Below are positions 48,675 to 58,541 of a DNA stretch of 64,000 bases, in pieces. Both the position numbers and the translations under genes were made by a program. Location of the stretch: the NCBI GenBank assembly GCA_034520745.1, contig JAXHNF010000002.1, positions 47,457 to 111,456 on the forward strand, given 5' to 3'. Position 1 is the stretch's first letter; the number at the start of each line of letters is the position of its first letter. The notes beneath the pieces are model-generated. The model saw only the letters and a program-made list of their open reading frames with translations. It was not told where the DNA came from and searched no databases. Source of the stretch: Alkalibacterium sp034520745 (GTDB lineage Bacteria > Bacillota > Bacilli > Lactobacillales > Carnobacteriaceae_A).

Positions 48675-48773
48675 GGTTGAAGGGACGTCCTATGTGATGG
48701 TTCCGGCAACCTGAAAGAATAGTGTTCGGCAGGCTTGCCGGTATTCAGACGAGTCCTGGGAACACTATTTTTT
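48675..48773 (+). terminator. Structured 3' region and terminator after rqcP
   Basis: ATAGTGTTC (48719-48727) pairs with GAACACTAT (48760-48768), followed by Ts; the loop carries an inner GGCAGG/GCC stem. Upstream, GGTTG (48675-48679) pairs with CAACC (48707-48711). The remainder of the 48663-49030 gap has only the divIC promoter: TGATATACT extended -10 at 48976-48984. Confidence 0.65.
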
Positions 48774-49030
48774 TACGTTTAGGGAAATGATAGTTGTAAG
48801 ATCTGATTTTGGATGATCACCATAATTCCAGTCCTCAAAATATTGTTTAATAACCATAGAGTGGGGAAACAGTCTCGATTCGGCTGATTATTAAAAGAGC
48901 GTTAATTAAGGTGAGCCGGCTTGGGCAGTATTTTTTTGATTGTGAGGACAGGTTCTTTCCATTGAAGCGGTTTACTGATATACTTTAAACAATTCATCAG
49001 TATGAAGGAATCCATTTAGGGGGTTATGAT

Positions 49031-49477
49031 ATGGATAAGAAAAAACCGGGCGTTACACGCATGGATAATCCATACATACAGAACAAGACGCTCGAAAGTA
49101 TCAGAGAGTTCAAATACAGAAGAAAACTGAAAAGACGGATGCAGCTGATCATCGCCGCAGGCCTGCTGCTTATTCTGCTGGTCGGCAGTGGTCTGGTCAG
49201 GAACTACTATCAGCTCCAGCAGCTGGAAGAACAAAAAGCAGTGGCCCAGGCAGAACTGGAATCACTTGATCTGCGTCAGGACGAGCTGGAATATTATATC
49301 GGTCTGCTGGAAGACGAGGAATATGTAGCCAAGCTGGCACGCAGCGAATATTATCTGACAAAAGATAATGAGATCGTCTTCAGTTTCCCGGACGACAGAA
49401 ATCCCGATCATACCGAAGTGACCGAAGAAGGATCAGTCATCTTTGAAAATGAGCAGGATGAGGAAGAAGCTGACTGA
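49031..49477 (+). CDS. divIC: Septum formation initiator family protein DivIC
   Basis: Bitopic cell-division protein of the FtsB/DivIC family, partner of DivIB and FtsL in the divisome. Seen: cytoplasmic basic N-terminus (~37 residues, KYRRKLKRRMQ), one transmembrane helix (~38-57, LIIAAGLLLILLVGSGLV), then an extracytoplasmic coiled coil (LQQLEEQKAVAQAELESLDLRQDELEYYI) and the conserved LARSEYYLTKDNEIVFSFPD block; acidic C-terminus. 148 residues, intact, start ATG after AGGGGG. Conserved position between rqcP and yabR. Confidence 0.92.
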   Translation: MDKKKPGVTRMDNPYIQNKTLESIREFKYRRKLKRRMQLIIAAGLLLILLVGSGLVRNYYQLQQLEEQKAVAQAELESLDLRQDELEYYIGLLEDEEYVAKLARSEYYLTKDNEIVFSFPDDRNPDHTEVTEEGSVIFENEQDEEEAD

Positions 49478-49546
49478 AACACGAACGATATTAAAAAAAG
49501 ATTCACAAACATTTATATTTGTCTTTATTCTCGTTTTTTAACATGG

Positions 49547-49552
49547 TATAAT
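49547..49552 (+). promoter_or_regulatory. -10 element of yabR
   Basis: TATAAT, 35 nt before the yabR start; -35 match is weak (TTTATT at 17-nt spacing). Confidence 0.4.
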
Positions 49553-49586
49553 TAACCCAAATTATTTAGGAGGCAACATAGAAAAC

Positions 49587-50018
49587 ATGGCGATTGAAGT
49601 TGGAAGCAAAGTAGAAGGTAAAGTTACGGGTATTGCTAATTTTGGTGCATTTATTGACCTGGGCAATAATAAGACAGGGTTAGTGCACATTAGTGAGGTA
49701 TCAGACAGTTACGTTGAGAACATCAACGAAGAGTTGGAAGTCGGTCAGACCATTACAGTGAAAGTATTGTCGATTGCTGATGATGGAAAGATCGGATTAT
49801 CTATACGTAAGGCTCAAGAGAAACCTGCAGCTGAGGCTTCCAAGCCAAAACCATCCAGCAGAGGACGCCAGAGTACTCCGAATAAACGTCCTGCAGCGAA
49901 AAAAGACGATTTTGATTCACTGATGAGTTCATTCCTGAAAGACAGTGAAGATCGCCTGACTTCTCTCAAACGTCACACAGAAAACAAACGCGGCGGGCGT
50001 GGCGGCCGCAAAGGTTGA
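49587..50018 (+). CDS. yabR: S1 domain RNA-binding protein (YabR-like)
   Basis: 143-residue protein with one S1/OB RNA-binding domain (residues ~5-75, GSKVEGKVTGIANFGAFIDL, GLVHISEVSDSYVENI, KVLSIADDGKIGLSIRKA) and a low-complexity basic tail (GRQSTPNKRPAAKK, NKRGGRGGRKG). Intact; ATG at 49587 with TTAGGAGGCAAC upstream. It is the general Firmicutes protein between divIC and tilS, of uncertain role; a ribosome or RNA-decay contact is plausible for S1 proteins. Terminator follows. Confidence 0.92.
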   Translation: MAIEVGSKVEGKVTGIANFGAFIDLGNNKTGLVHISEVSDSYVENINEELEVGQTITVKVLSIADDGKIGLSIRKAQEKPAAEASKPKPSSRGRQSTPNKRPAAKKDDFDSLMSSFLKDSEDRLTSLKRHTENKRGGRGGRKG

Positions 50019-50042
50019 TCAGTTCAATCTAATAAATAGAAC

Positions 50043-50074
50043 AAAGGGTTTAGGGGCATCCCTGAATCCTTTTT
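50043..50074 (+). terminator. Terminator after yabR
   Basis: AAAGGGTTTAGGG pairs with CCCTGAATCCTTT (mismatches tolerated), loop GCAT-like, T5. Confidence 0.8.
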
Positions 50075-50124
50075 ACTTATTATTAAATAACGCTCGATAT
50101 CAGTGCAGGAACGGAAGGTGAGAC

Positions 50125-51537
50125 ATGGTGAATTTAGCTGACAGCTTTTTGGATCAGATAAAAACAGAACGCTACTGGCACGCCGGAGAAACAGTCGTCA
50201 TAGGTGTTTCCGGTGGAGTGGACTCGATGGTTCTCTTCGAACTGCTCAATCATCTTCCTGCTGAATATAAACCTCATACTGCAGTTGCTTACGTGAACCA
50301 TCATTTAAGAAAAGAATCCGATGAAGAAGAAAACTTTATAAAAGCATGGATGAAAAAATATGATGTGCCCGTTTATACACATCAATGGCCGGAGTCCGCG
50401 CACCCTGATTCGGGTGTGGAAGAGGCGGCCAGAAAAGTACGGTATCAGTTCTTCCACAAGGTTGCCGAAAAAACGGACAGTCACATCATCCTGACTGCCC
50501 ATCATCAGGATGATCAGGTTGAAACAGTCCTGATGCGGCTTGTCCGCGGAAGTTCATTAGAGGAACTAACAGGCATCCCGACTGTAAGAAGGGAAAAGGA
50601 GAAACGGATCATCCGCCTTCTCCTTCCTTATTCGAAAACGCAGATTCTGAACTACGCCAAGGTGAATGAGATCCCCTGGAAAGAAGACGAAAGCAACCGC
50701 TCCCTGGTTTACACCCGCAACCGCTACCGCAATGACATTATTCCTGCACTGAAAAAGGAGAATACTTCAGTGGAGCGACATATCCGCGAATTCTCGAATG
50801 ATATCAGAGATTTACTTGAAGTCGCCGACCCCCTGATCAGTAAGGAGCTGAGCCGTTCTTTTCGGGTCACTGACAGAGGGATGCAGATCGATCTTTCCTC
50901 CCTGTTAAATCAGGAAGCCGCCTTGCAGAAAATAATGCTGCGGCGTGCATTCAAGAAACTCAGCGGTCAAAAAGCCTACCTGGTCACCCGAAAACATATC
51001 GACCTGCTCCTTGAATGGTTTGTCACTGGCGGTCCGAATACTGTATTTGAATTACCCGGCAGGTACATTGCCAGAAAAGAATACGCGGTATGCCGTATCG
51101 AAAAAGAGGATAAAGATCAAGCAGCAAATCTACAGCGGAAGAACAGCGTTATCAACCTGGCAGTCGATCAGTGGAAAGAACTGGATAAGGATGAGCAGAT
51201 TGGTCTGTTTTCCCTTGAGAATTTTAAAACTTTGGACAGCAGAACGTGTAAAATGATTTATTTGAATAAAAAGCAGATCAGTCTGCCTTTGATCGTGAGA
51301 CACCGTAAACCCGGAGATAAAATGAAAGTGAAAGGCCTCGGAGGCTCGAAGAAACTCAAAGATATGTTTATCGATCAGAAAGTACCGCAGAAAAAACGCG
51401 ATGAAGCATGGATCATTGCGGACAGCAGCGGGGAGATCATCTGGGTGCCCGGTTATAAAGAATCGCCGTTGTCACTCGACCATTTAACTGATACAATAAG
51501 CTACGTGCTTGTCTATCAGCAGGCAAATAACGATTAA
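50125..51537 (+). CDS. tilS: tRNA(Ile)-lysidine synthase
   Basis: Modifies C34 of the CAU-anticodon tRNA-Ile to lysidine so it reads AUA. Seen: PP-loop SGGVDSMVLFEL (29-40); HLRKESDEEENFIK; HHQDDQVETVLMRLVRGSSLEELTGI; LLPYSKTQILNYAKVNEIPW; RNRYRNDIIPAL; C-terminal domains PLIVRHRKPGDKMKVKGLGGSKKLKDMFID. 470 residues, intact. ATG with GAAGGTGAGAC. Part of the tilS-hpt-ftsH order seen across Firmicutes; 29 bp separate it from hpt. Confidence 0.95.
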   Translation: MVNLADSFLDQIKTERYWHAGETVVIGVSGGVDSMVLFELLNHLPAEYKPHTAVAYVNHHLRKESDEEENFIKAWMKKYDVPVYTHQWPESAHPDSGVEEAARKVRYQFFHKVAEKTDSHIILTAHHQDDQVETVLMRLVRGSSLEELTGIPTVRREKEKRIIRLLLPYSKTQILNYAKVNEIPWKEDESNRSLVYTRNRYRNDIIPALKKENTSVERHIREFSNDIRDLLEVADPLISKELSRSFRVTDRGMQIDLSSLLNQEAALQKIMLRRAFKKLSGQKAYLVTRKHIDLLLEWFVTGGPNTVFELPGRYIARKEYAVCRIEKEDKDQAANLQRKNSVINLAVDQWKELDKDEQIGLFSLENFKTLDSRTCKMIYLNKKQISLPLIVRHRKPGDKMKVKGLGGSKKLKDMFIDQKVPQKKRDEAWIIADSSGEIIWVPGYKESPLSLDHLTDTISYVLVYQQANND

Positions 51538-51566
51538 ATAATCATACTCAAAAAGGAGATAAGATC

Positions 51567-52103
51567 ATGAAAAAAGATATGGAAAGCATTCTGATCACTG
51601 AAGAAGAAATCCAGGATAAAGTAAAAGAACTCGGGGCAATTCTTTCAAAAGAATACGCCGGTAAGAATCCTTTACTCGTGGGTGTATTAAAAGGCGGACT
51701 GCCTTTCATGGCTGACTTGATCAAACAGATGGATATCTATCTGGAAATCGATTTTATGGACGTTTCGAGTTACGGAAACGAAATGGTCTCTTCCGGTGAA
51801 GTGAAAATTTTGAAAGACCTGGATACGAATGTGGAAGGACGCCACGTCCTGTTTGTGGAAGATATCATCGATACAGGCGGTACGCTAGCTTATCTGAAAG
51901 ATATGTTCAAGTACCGTAAAGCGGCTTCGGTTAAGATCGTGACGATCCTGGACAAGCCAACGGGACGAAAGATCGACATACATGCAGACTGGGTCGGCTT
52001 CAATGTGCCACATGAGTTTGTTGTCGGTTATGGACTGGACTATGCTGAAAATTACCGTAATCTGCCGTTTATCGGGATACTGAAACCTGAAATTTATCAG
52101 TAA
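51567..52103 (+). CDS. hpt: Hypoxanthine phosphoribosyltransferase
   Basis: Salvages hypoxanthine and guanine to IMP/GMP using PRPP. Seen: VGVLKGGLPFMADL, FMDVSSYG, PRPP loop VEDIIDTGGTL (97-107), ILDKPTGRK, DWVGFNVPHEFVVGYGLDYAE. 178 residues, intact; ATG 7 nt after AAAGGAG. Consumes the PRPP made by prs in this window; sits between tilS and ftsH as in most Firmicutes. Confidence 0.95.
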   Translation: MKKDMESILITEEEIQDKVKELGAILSKEYAGKNPLLVGVLKGGLPFMADLIKQMDIYLEIDFMDVSSYGNEMVSSGEVKILKDLDTNVEGRHVLFVEDIIDTGGTLAYLKDMFKYRKAASVKIVTILDKPTGRKIDIHADWVGFNVPHEFVVGYGLDYAENYRNLPFIGILKPEIYQ

Positions 52104-52266
52104 GCTGACAGCTGCCGTGCTGCGGTATGCTTATATCATAAAGCTGTTGCACAATCATCAAACAAAATTCATAGTCAAAAATGGTCAAGTGTGTTAACAT
52201 AGTTAAGACTAATATTTTAAGTCACGCTAAAATAATAAAAAATACTAGTGATAAATGGAGGATGAC

Positions 52267-54397
52267 ATGAAGAAAGGATTTTTCAAAAGTGGCCTCTTCT
52301 ACGTCATCGTGTTTCTTGCGGTAATTGGAATTGCAAGTTGGGCGACGAGTGGCGGACAAGATCAGGTTTCAGAGAGTGTAAGTTCGACTGAATTCATTGA
52401 TTATTTAGAAGAAGATCGTGTAGAAGAATTTCAGGTACAGCCTACCGCAGGTGTATATGAGATCACTGGTCAGTTTCGCGAAGGCCAGGAAGTAGAAATT
52501 GAACAGGAACAGGATGTAAATATTTTCGGTGGACTGCAAGAGGAAGATGCGACCCAGTTTACAACCTTCATTCTGCAAAACGATAATATAGTGGAAGAAA
52601 TGTATCAGCTCGCCAGAGAAAACGAAGTCAATCTCGTTTCCGTTGAAGAACCGACGACAGGCATCTGGACAAGTCTTCTCTTTTCATTCCTGCCCCTATT
52701 GCTGTTTGTCGGATTCATCTATTTCATGATGGGTCAGGCTGGACAAGGCGGCGGTGGCGGCGGCGGCGGTCGCGGTGTCATGAACTTTGGGAAATCCAAA
52801 GCGAAAGAAAGCGACGCTAAAACCAGTAAAGTACGTTTCTCGGATGTCGCGGGTGCGGATGAAGAGAAAGAAGAATTAGTTGAAATCGTTGAATTCCTGA
52901 AAGATCCAAGGCGCTTCGCAAACCTGGGTGCACGTATTCCCGCAGGTGTTCTTTTAGAAGGACCTCCCGGAACAGGTAAAACCCTCCTTGCTAAAGCAGT
53001 CGCGGGTGAAGCCGGTGTACCGTTCTTCTCGATTTCAGGTTCTGAATTCGTTGAGATGTTCGTCGGTGTCGGAGCAAGTCGTGTAAGAGACTTGTTTGAG
53101 AATGCCAAGAAGACAGCGCCGGCCATTATCTTTATCGATGAGATCGATGCCGTCGGTCGTCAGCGTGGCGCCGGTATGGGCGGCGGACACGATGAACGTG
53201 AACAGACACTTAACCAGCTCCTGGTTGAGATGGACGGGTTTACAGGGAACGAAGGGGTCATCGTCATTGCGGCTACAAACCGCCAGGATGTCCTTGACCC
53301 TGCTCTGCTCCGTCCGGGACGCTTTGACAGACGGATCATGGTCGGCAGACCGGACGTCAAAGGCCGTGAAGCGATTCTGAAAGTGCATGCTAAGAACAAA
53401 CCTCTGGCTTCAAATGTTGATTTGAAAGTAATTGCCAGACGAACACCCTGGGTTTTCAGGTGCCGATCTGGAAAATCTGCTGAACGAGTCAGCGCTGGTT
53501 GCCGCACGACGTGACAGCAAGCAGATCGAAGCGGTCGATGTCGACGAAGCGCATGACCGGGTCATTGCAGGTCCGGCCAAGAAAGACCGAGTCATTTCTG
53601 CTACCGAACGTTCGATGGTCGCTTATCATGAAGCAGGTCATACGATCGTCGGCCTTGTCCTGAGTGATGCGCGCATCGTCCATAAAGTGACGATCGTGCC
53701 CCGCGGTAGAGCCGGTGGCTATGCCATCATGCTACCAAAAGAAGACCGCTTCCTGATGACAAAGAAAGAATTGTTCGAACAGATCGTCGGTCTCTTAGGT
53801 GGACGTGTGGCTGAAGAACTCATCTTCGATTCTCAGTCAAGTGGTGCATCCAATGACTTCCAGCAGGCGACTCAAATCGCCAGAAGCATGGTCACGGAAT
53901 ACGGAATGAGCGATCTGCTCGGCCCGGTTCAGTATGAAGGCGGCGGTCAGGTATTCTTAGGCAGAGACTATTCTCAGTCTAAAGCTTATTCTGAACAGTT
54001 TGCCTATCAGATAGACCAGGAAGTCCTGCGTATATTGAATGAAGCGCACACTGAAGCAAGACGCATTCTTGAAGAACATAAAGATGCGCATGACCTGATC
54101 GCGCAGAAGCTGCTTGAAGTGGAAACACTGGACGAGAAACAGATCAAATCTTTATTCGAACAGGGCGAAATGCCTTCTAAAAATGTGGATGTCCCGACAG
54201 AATTCCCTCGTGAAAGCGAAGAGGCGGATCGTGATCCTGCTGAAGAGGAAATCGGTACATCTTTTGAAGAAGTCAAAGCAGCACGTGAGAAAAAAGAAAG
54301 AGAACGTGAAAAACTGTTTGAAGAAAAAACAGAAGATTCGAAAGACAGCTCAGATGATGAGACAGAAGAAGAGTCAGACGAAGAACCGAAAGTTTAA
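52267..54397 (+). CDS. ftsH: ATP-dependent zinc metalloprotease FtsH (one +1 indel)
   Basis: Membrane AAA+ protease that degrades misfolded membrane and regulatory proteins. Domain order: two transmembrane helices (~7-23, ~135-155) flanking an extracytoplasmic domain; glycine-rich GQGGGGGGGGRG; AAA+ module with Walker A GPPGTGKT, Walker B IIFIDEIDAVGRQR and SRH TNRQDVLDPALLRPGRFDRR; M41 protease with HEAGH zinc motif and the third ligand region; acidic C-terminal tail (SSDDETEEESDEEPK). An extra T near 53446 breaks the frame; corrected ARRTPGFSGADLENLLNES gives 709 residues. ATG at 52267 follows GGAGGATGAC; an upstream ATG at 52255 overlaps the SD. Confidence 0.96.
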
Positions 54398-54480
54398 GAA
54401 ATGAAGAAGAGGACGGCGGATCATTCGCCTCCTATTCTTCCATGTAAACAAGAGAATCTTTTAAAAAGGAATGTGAAAAA

Positions 54481-55365
54481 ATGCCAGACAAACTAATCAA
54501 GGCCTTGGGCTATGGTGATCAGATACGTGTGTACGTCCTGGATGCAACTGAAATGGTCAGAACGGCTCAGGATAAACATCAGACATGGAGTGCCGCCACT
54601 GCCGCTTTAGGCCGTGCGATGGTCGGTACGACACTGCTCGGAACAACTCTTAAAGGTGATGAGAAGCTTACGGTACGGATCGACGGACAAGGCCCTGTCG
54701 GATATATCCTGGTGGACAGCAACGGTAAAGGCGAAACCAAAGGCTATATCAAGAATCCTCAGGTAAGTCTGCCGTTGAATGAGCAGGGAAAGATTGATGT
54801 CAGAGGTGCGGTCGGGACGGGCGGCATGCTGACCGTCAGCAAAGATTTGAATATGAAAAAACCCTTTGTGGGCCAGGTCCCGCTGGTGAGCGGTGAACTT
54901 GGTGAAGACTTCACGTATTACATGGCAAACAGTGAACAGGTTCCTTCTGCCGTGGGTCTGTCAGTACTAGTCAATCCTGATGAAACGGTGAAAGTTGCCG
55001 GCGGATTCATGATTCAGGTACTGCCCGATGCAGAAGAGGAAACCATTGCTAAAATCGAAGAAGCTATTGCTGACCTGCCGCAGATTTCCAAGTTGATGGA
55101 TGAGGGGGAAACACCCGAACAGATACTTGAGCGTCTGGTGACGAATCAGTCAGCCCGTATTATCGAAACAATGCCGGTAGCCTTTAAGTGCAATTGTTCC
55201 AAAGAGCGGTTCAAGGATGCTATCGTATCTTTAGGCGAAAAAGAAATCCAGGCTATGATCGATGAAGATCATGGCGCAGAAGCCGAATGTCACTTTTGCC
55301 GTACGACATATCACTACAGTGAAGAAGAACTGCGTAACTTGATGACGGAAACAGACAAGCCGTAA
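54481..55365 (+). CDS. hslO: Hsp33 family redox-regulated chaperonin
   Basis: Chaperone activated by oxidative unfolding: four cysteines bind zinc when reduced. Seen: intact 294 residues with N-terminal LIKALGYGDQIRVYVLDAT, GGMLTVSKDLNMKKPFVGQVPL, SAVGLSVLVNPD, and C-terminal CxC (Cys237, Cys239 in FKCNCSKERF) plus CxxC (Cys270, Cys273 in ECHFC). ATG after AAAGGAATGTG. Located between ftsH and lysS, as usual in Firmicutes. Confidence 0.94.
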   Translation: MPDKLIKALGYGDQIRVYVLDATEMVRTAQDKHQTWSAATAALGRAMVGTTLLGTTLKGDEKLTVRIDGQGPVGYILVDSNGKGETKGYIKNPQVSLPLNEQGKIDVRGAVGTGGMLTVSKDLNMKKPFVGQVPLVSGELGEDFTYYMANSEQVPSAVGLSVLVNPDETVKVAGGFMIQVLPDAEEETIAKIEEAIADLPQISKLMDEGETPEQILERLVTNQSARIIETMPVAFKCNCSKERFKDAIVSLGEKEIQAMIDEDHGAEAECHFCRTTYHYSEEELRNLMTETDKP

Positions 55366-55530
55366 CCTTTTCAATGTTTTTCTTTATGACCACGGCTAGT
55401 TATGGTACGATAATCCAGTATGAAATGTGAAAGAACTGTTCGGTGACTATGAAATAAATGCAGACAGAAAAAAGCAAGAGAGCATTAACATTTTAAGTAT
55501 GAAATCAAAGCAAAGAATGGAGTGTCTGGA

Positions 55531-57039
55531 GTGTCTCAAGAGAATCAAACACAAGAAAATTTGACCGATCAATTAGTCGTGCGTCGTGAAAAAATGAATG
55601 AACTGAAAGAACGCGGTATCGACCCGTTTGGGTCCCGTTACGAGCGTACCCATTATTCATCGGAACTGCATGAAACCTTTGATGAAAAATCCAAAGATGA
55701 ACTGCATGATGCCGGAATCACAGTTAAGGTAGCCGGGCGTCTGATGACTAAACGTGGGAAAGGTAAAGCGGGATTTGCCCATTTGAAAGACAAGAATGGT
55801 CTGATCCAGTTATACGTCCGCAAAGATGCCGTTGGAGACGAGCAGTATGAAAGCTTTAAACAGGCCGATCTGGGTGACTTCTTCGGAATCGAAGGAACGG
55901 TCATGAAGACAAATACGGGTGAAGTGACTGTCCGCGCCCAGGAGCTGACGTATCTGTCCAAAGCTCTGCGTCCGTTGCCTGATAAATATCATGGTCTGAC
56001 GAATGTCGAGCAGAAATACCGTCAGCGTTATCTTGATCTGATAGCGAATGAGGAAAGCTTTGAACGGTTCACTAAACGCAGTCAGATCATCCAGGAAATC
56101 AGAAACCATCTGAACAATCTGGACTATCTGGAAGTTGAGACTCCACTGCTTCACAATATCGCAGGTGGTGCGGCGGCAAGACCATTCGATACCCATCACA
56201 ACGCTCTGGATATGGAGCTTTACATGCGTATCGCAATCGAGCTGCACCTGAAGCGTCTCATTGTCGGAGGACTGGAAAAAGTATACGAAATCGGCCGTGT
56301 TTTCCGTAACGAAGGCATAGATACAACGCATAATCCGGAATTTACGATGCTGGAACTGTATACGGCTTTTCATGATATGGAAGACGTGATGGATCTTACC
56401 GAAAACTTGATCCAGTCTGTTGCTCAGAAAGTGCTGGGGACAATGGAAATCTCATATGGTGAAGAAACGATCCAGCTGGGCGGCAAATGGGCCCGTCGAC
56501 ATATGGTCGAATTGATCAAAGAAGAAACGGGTATCGACTTCTTCAAGCCTTATACAGATGAACAAGCGCGCCAATTGGCTGAAGAACATAACGTGGAAAT
56601 CGATGATTATGCGACATTCGGGCATGTTGTCAATGAATTCTTTGAAACCTTTGTTGAAGACAAACTTGTCCAGCCTACATTCGTCTATGGCCATCCTCTG
56701 GAGATCTCTCCTCTGGCTAAGAAAAATCCTGAAGATGGACGCTTCACTGATCGCTTCGAGCTGTTCATTGCGAAACACGAATACGCGAATGCGTTCAGCG
56801 AACTGAACGATCCGATCGATCAGCGCGAACGTTTCGAAGCACAAATGAAAGAAAAAGCTCAAGGGAACGAAGAAGCTCAGGAAATCGATGAAGATTTCAT
56901 TGAAGCTCTGGAATACGGTATGCCGCCAACAGGTGGTCTGGGCATCGGCATCGATCGGTTAGTGATGCTGCTTACCGATGCACACACGATCAGAGATGTG
57001 CTGCTCTTCCCGACGATGAAAAACATCGACAACAAATAA
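55531..57039 (+). CDS. lysS: Lysyl-tRNA synthetase, class II
   Basis: Charges tRNA-Lys. Seen: N-terminal OB-fold anticodon domain (VKVAGRLMTKRGKGKAGFAHLKDKNGLIQL); class II motif 1 (RSQIIQEIRNHLNNLDYLEVETPLLH); motif 2 (RIAIELHLKRLIVGGLEKVYEIGRVFRNEGID, THNPEFTMLE); motif 3 near the end (GGLGIGIDRLVMLLTDAHTIRDVLLFP). 502 residues, intact. GTG at 55531 is preferred because GGAG at 55519-55522 is 8 nt upstream; an in-frame GTG at 55522 overlaps that SD. Followed by a strong terminator. Confidence 0.95.
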   Translation: MSQENQTQENLTDQLVVRREKMNELKERGIDPFGSRYERTHYSSELHETFDEKSKDELHDAGITVKVAGRLMTKRGKGKAGFAHLKDKNGLIQLYVRKDAVGDEQYESFKQADLGDFFGIEGTVMKTNTGEVTVRAQELTYLSKALRPLPDKYHGLTNVEQKYRQRYLDLIANEESFERFTKRSQIIQEIRNHLNNLDYLEVETPLLHNIAGGAAARPFDTHHNALDMELYMRIAIELHLKRLIVGGLEKVYEIGRVFRNEGIDTTHNPEFTMLELYTAFHDMEDVMDLTENLIQSVAQKVLGTMEISYGEETIQLGGKWARRHMVELIKEETGIDFFKPYTDEQARQLAEEHNVEIDDYATFGHVVNEFFETFVEDKLVQPTFVYGHPLEISPLAKKNPEDGRFTDRFELFIAKHEYANAFSELNDPIDQRERFEAQMKEKAQGNEEAQEIDEDFIEALEYGMPPTGGLGIGIDRLVMLLTDAHTIRDVLLFPTMKNIDNK

Positions 57040-57060
57040 ATGATTGCAACTTTTCAGGTC

Positions 57061-57113
57061 AAAAAGCGGCAGGTGTCAGAAGGGGAAGCTCCCCTGACAC
57101 CTGCCGCTTTTTA
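57061..57113 (+). terminator. Terminator after lysS
   Basis: AAAAAGCGGCAGGTGTCAG pairs perfectly with CTGACACCTGCCGCTTTTT (57094-57112); inner GGGG/CCCC stem closes the loop. Confidence 0.94.
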
Positions 57114-57210
57114 TTACATATTGCATGAATGAACGTTTTCTCTCGTATTATCACGCAAATTTCTATAATATAGTTACTATAGACAGATTTAATAGAAAGA
57201 AGGAATCGAA

Positions 57211-58512
57211 ATGAAAAAAACCAGATGGATCAACTTCCTGGGTGGGCTTGATCTAGTGTATACGTTAAGTGTCATCATACTCTTAGGCATTGTTTTTTTC
57301 CTGTTCAACCAGGTGAGTTATATCTTCACGCCGATATTAGTTCTCGTTTCCAACATACTGATACCGTTTGTGATTGCGCTGCTGCTCTATTATTTGTTCA
57401 GTCCGCTGATAGATTTTCTGGAAAACCATAAAGTCAAGCGGATATATGGCGTCTCGCTGCTCTTTTTGCTGCTGGTAGGTTTAATGATTCTAGGTATTGT
57501 CCTGCTGTTCCCTTTATTACAAAATCAGGTCACCAGTTTTATTGACCGTTTCCCCAGCTTTATTGATTCTCTTATTGGATCAGTGACGGGATGGATTCAA
57601 AATCTCCCGTTTGGAGAAGAAATAGACTCATTCATACAAGAGGGTGAAACCTTTATTTCAGGCATTCCTGATAACATCAATCAGTATTTGACTGAAGGCT
57701 TCAGCGGCCTTTCCAGCGTTATGTCGAGCATAACCAATATTGTCGTGGTCGTTGTTACGTTCCCTATCATTCTCTTTTTCCTGCTTAAAGACGAACAGCG
57801 CTTCTTTCATGCTGTGATGGCAGTTGCCCCTCCGAAGTGGAGAGAAGACCTGGTCCGTGTATCTTCCGAAGTGAATTCACAAGTCGGTGCTTACGTTAAG
57901 GGGCAGCTTATTATTGCTTCCTCCATCGGTGTCATGATGTTTATCGGTTTTACGATCATAGGTCTTCAGTATAACGGTATACTGGCTATTATTGCCGGGT
58001 TCACATCGATCATTCCCTACATAGGGCCGACACTGGCGTTTCTGCCAGCCTTGATCATTGCCCTGATCGACTCGTGGTGGATGGTCCTTCAGCTTGTACT
58101 GGTGTGGATGGCGGTTCAGTTTATTGACGGAAATCTGATCGAACCGAACGTCATGGGCAAACAGCTGAATGTTCACCCGCTGACTATCATCATAGTGCTC
58201 CTGGTCATGGGGGATCTTCTTGGTTTGTTTGGACTGATTTTTGGTGTTCCGATTTATGCAATCGTGAAAGTCATCGTTACGCACATTTTCGAGCTGTTCA
58301 AAAAACGCTATAATAAATACTATGGCGACGTTTCAGGAGACTATGACGTGAAGCCGATCGAAGCAGCTGTGAGTGGGGATAGAGAAACAAATTCCAAACT
58401 GATGCGTACGATCGAAATCGCAAAATTGAAACGAAACAAGGAAAAAGAAAAGATTGAAGAGGAAGAGTCAGAAACAGAAGATACTGACACTGAAAATGAA
58501 AACAGCGATTAA
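57211..58512 (+). CDS. AI-2E family transporter (PerM/YdbI-like)
   Basis: 433-residue polytopic membrane protein with about seven to eight transmembrane segments in the order TM1-3 (residues ~15-95), a long extracytoplasmic loop (105-165) and TM4-8 (~165-370), ending in a charged, acidic cytoplasmic tail (EEEESETEDTDTENE). Family signature PYIGPTLAFLPALIIAL and IEPNVMGKQLNVHPLTIIIVLLVMG are present. ATG after AAGAAGGAA; TATAAT at 57164-57169. The family includes the putative autoinducer-2 exporter TqsA and Na+/H+ antiporters from alkaliphiles, so substrate is unresolved. Confidence 0.86.
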   Translation: MKKTRWINFLGGLDLVYTLSVIILLGIVFFLFNQVSYIFTPILVLVSNILIPFVIALLLYYLFSPLIDFLENHKVKRIYGVSLLFLLLVGLMILGIVLLFPLLQNQVTSFIDRFPSFIDSLIGSVTGWIQNLPFGEEIDSFIQEGETFISGIPDNINQYLTEGFSGLSSVMSSITNIVVVVVTFPIILFFLLKDEQRFFHAVMAVAPPKWREDLVRVSSEVNSQVGAYVKGQLIIASSIGVMMFIGFTIIGLQYNGILAIIAGFTSIIPYIGPTLAFLPALIIALIDSWWMVLQLVLVWMAVQFIDGNLIEPNVMGKQLNVHPLTIIIVLLVMGDLLGLFGLIFGVPIYAIVKVIVTHIFELFKKRYNKYYGDVSGDYDVKPIEAAVSGDRETNSKLMRTIEIAKLKRNKEKEKIEEEESETEDTDTENENSD

Positions 58513-58541
58513 CTTCTGCTGCTTATTTATACAGATATCAG

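Noticed and set aside
52195..52207. TTAACATAGTTAA before ftsH as an AdcR-type zinc operator
   Set aside because: Spacing is one base longer than the AdcR motif, the gene is not a zinc-uptake gene, and the zinc operon here has a Zur box.
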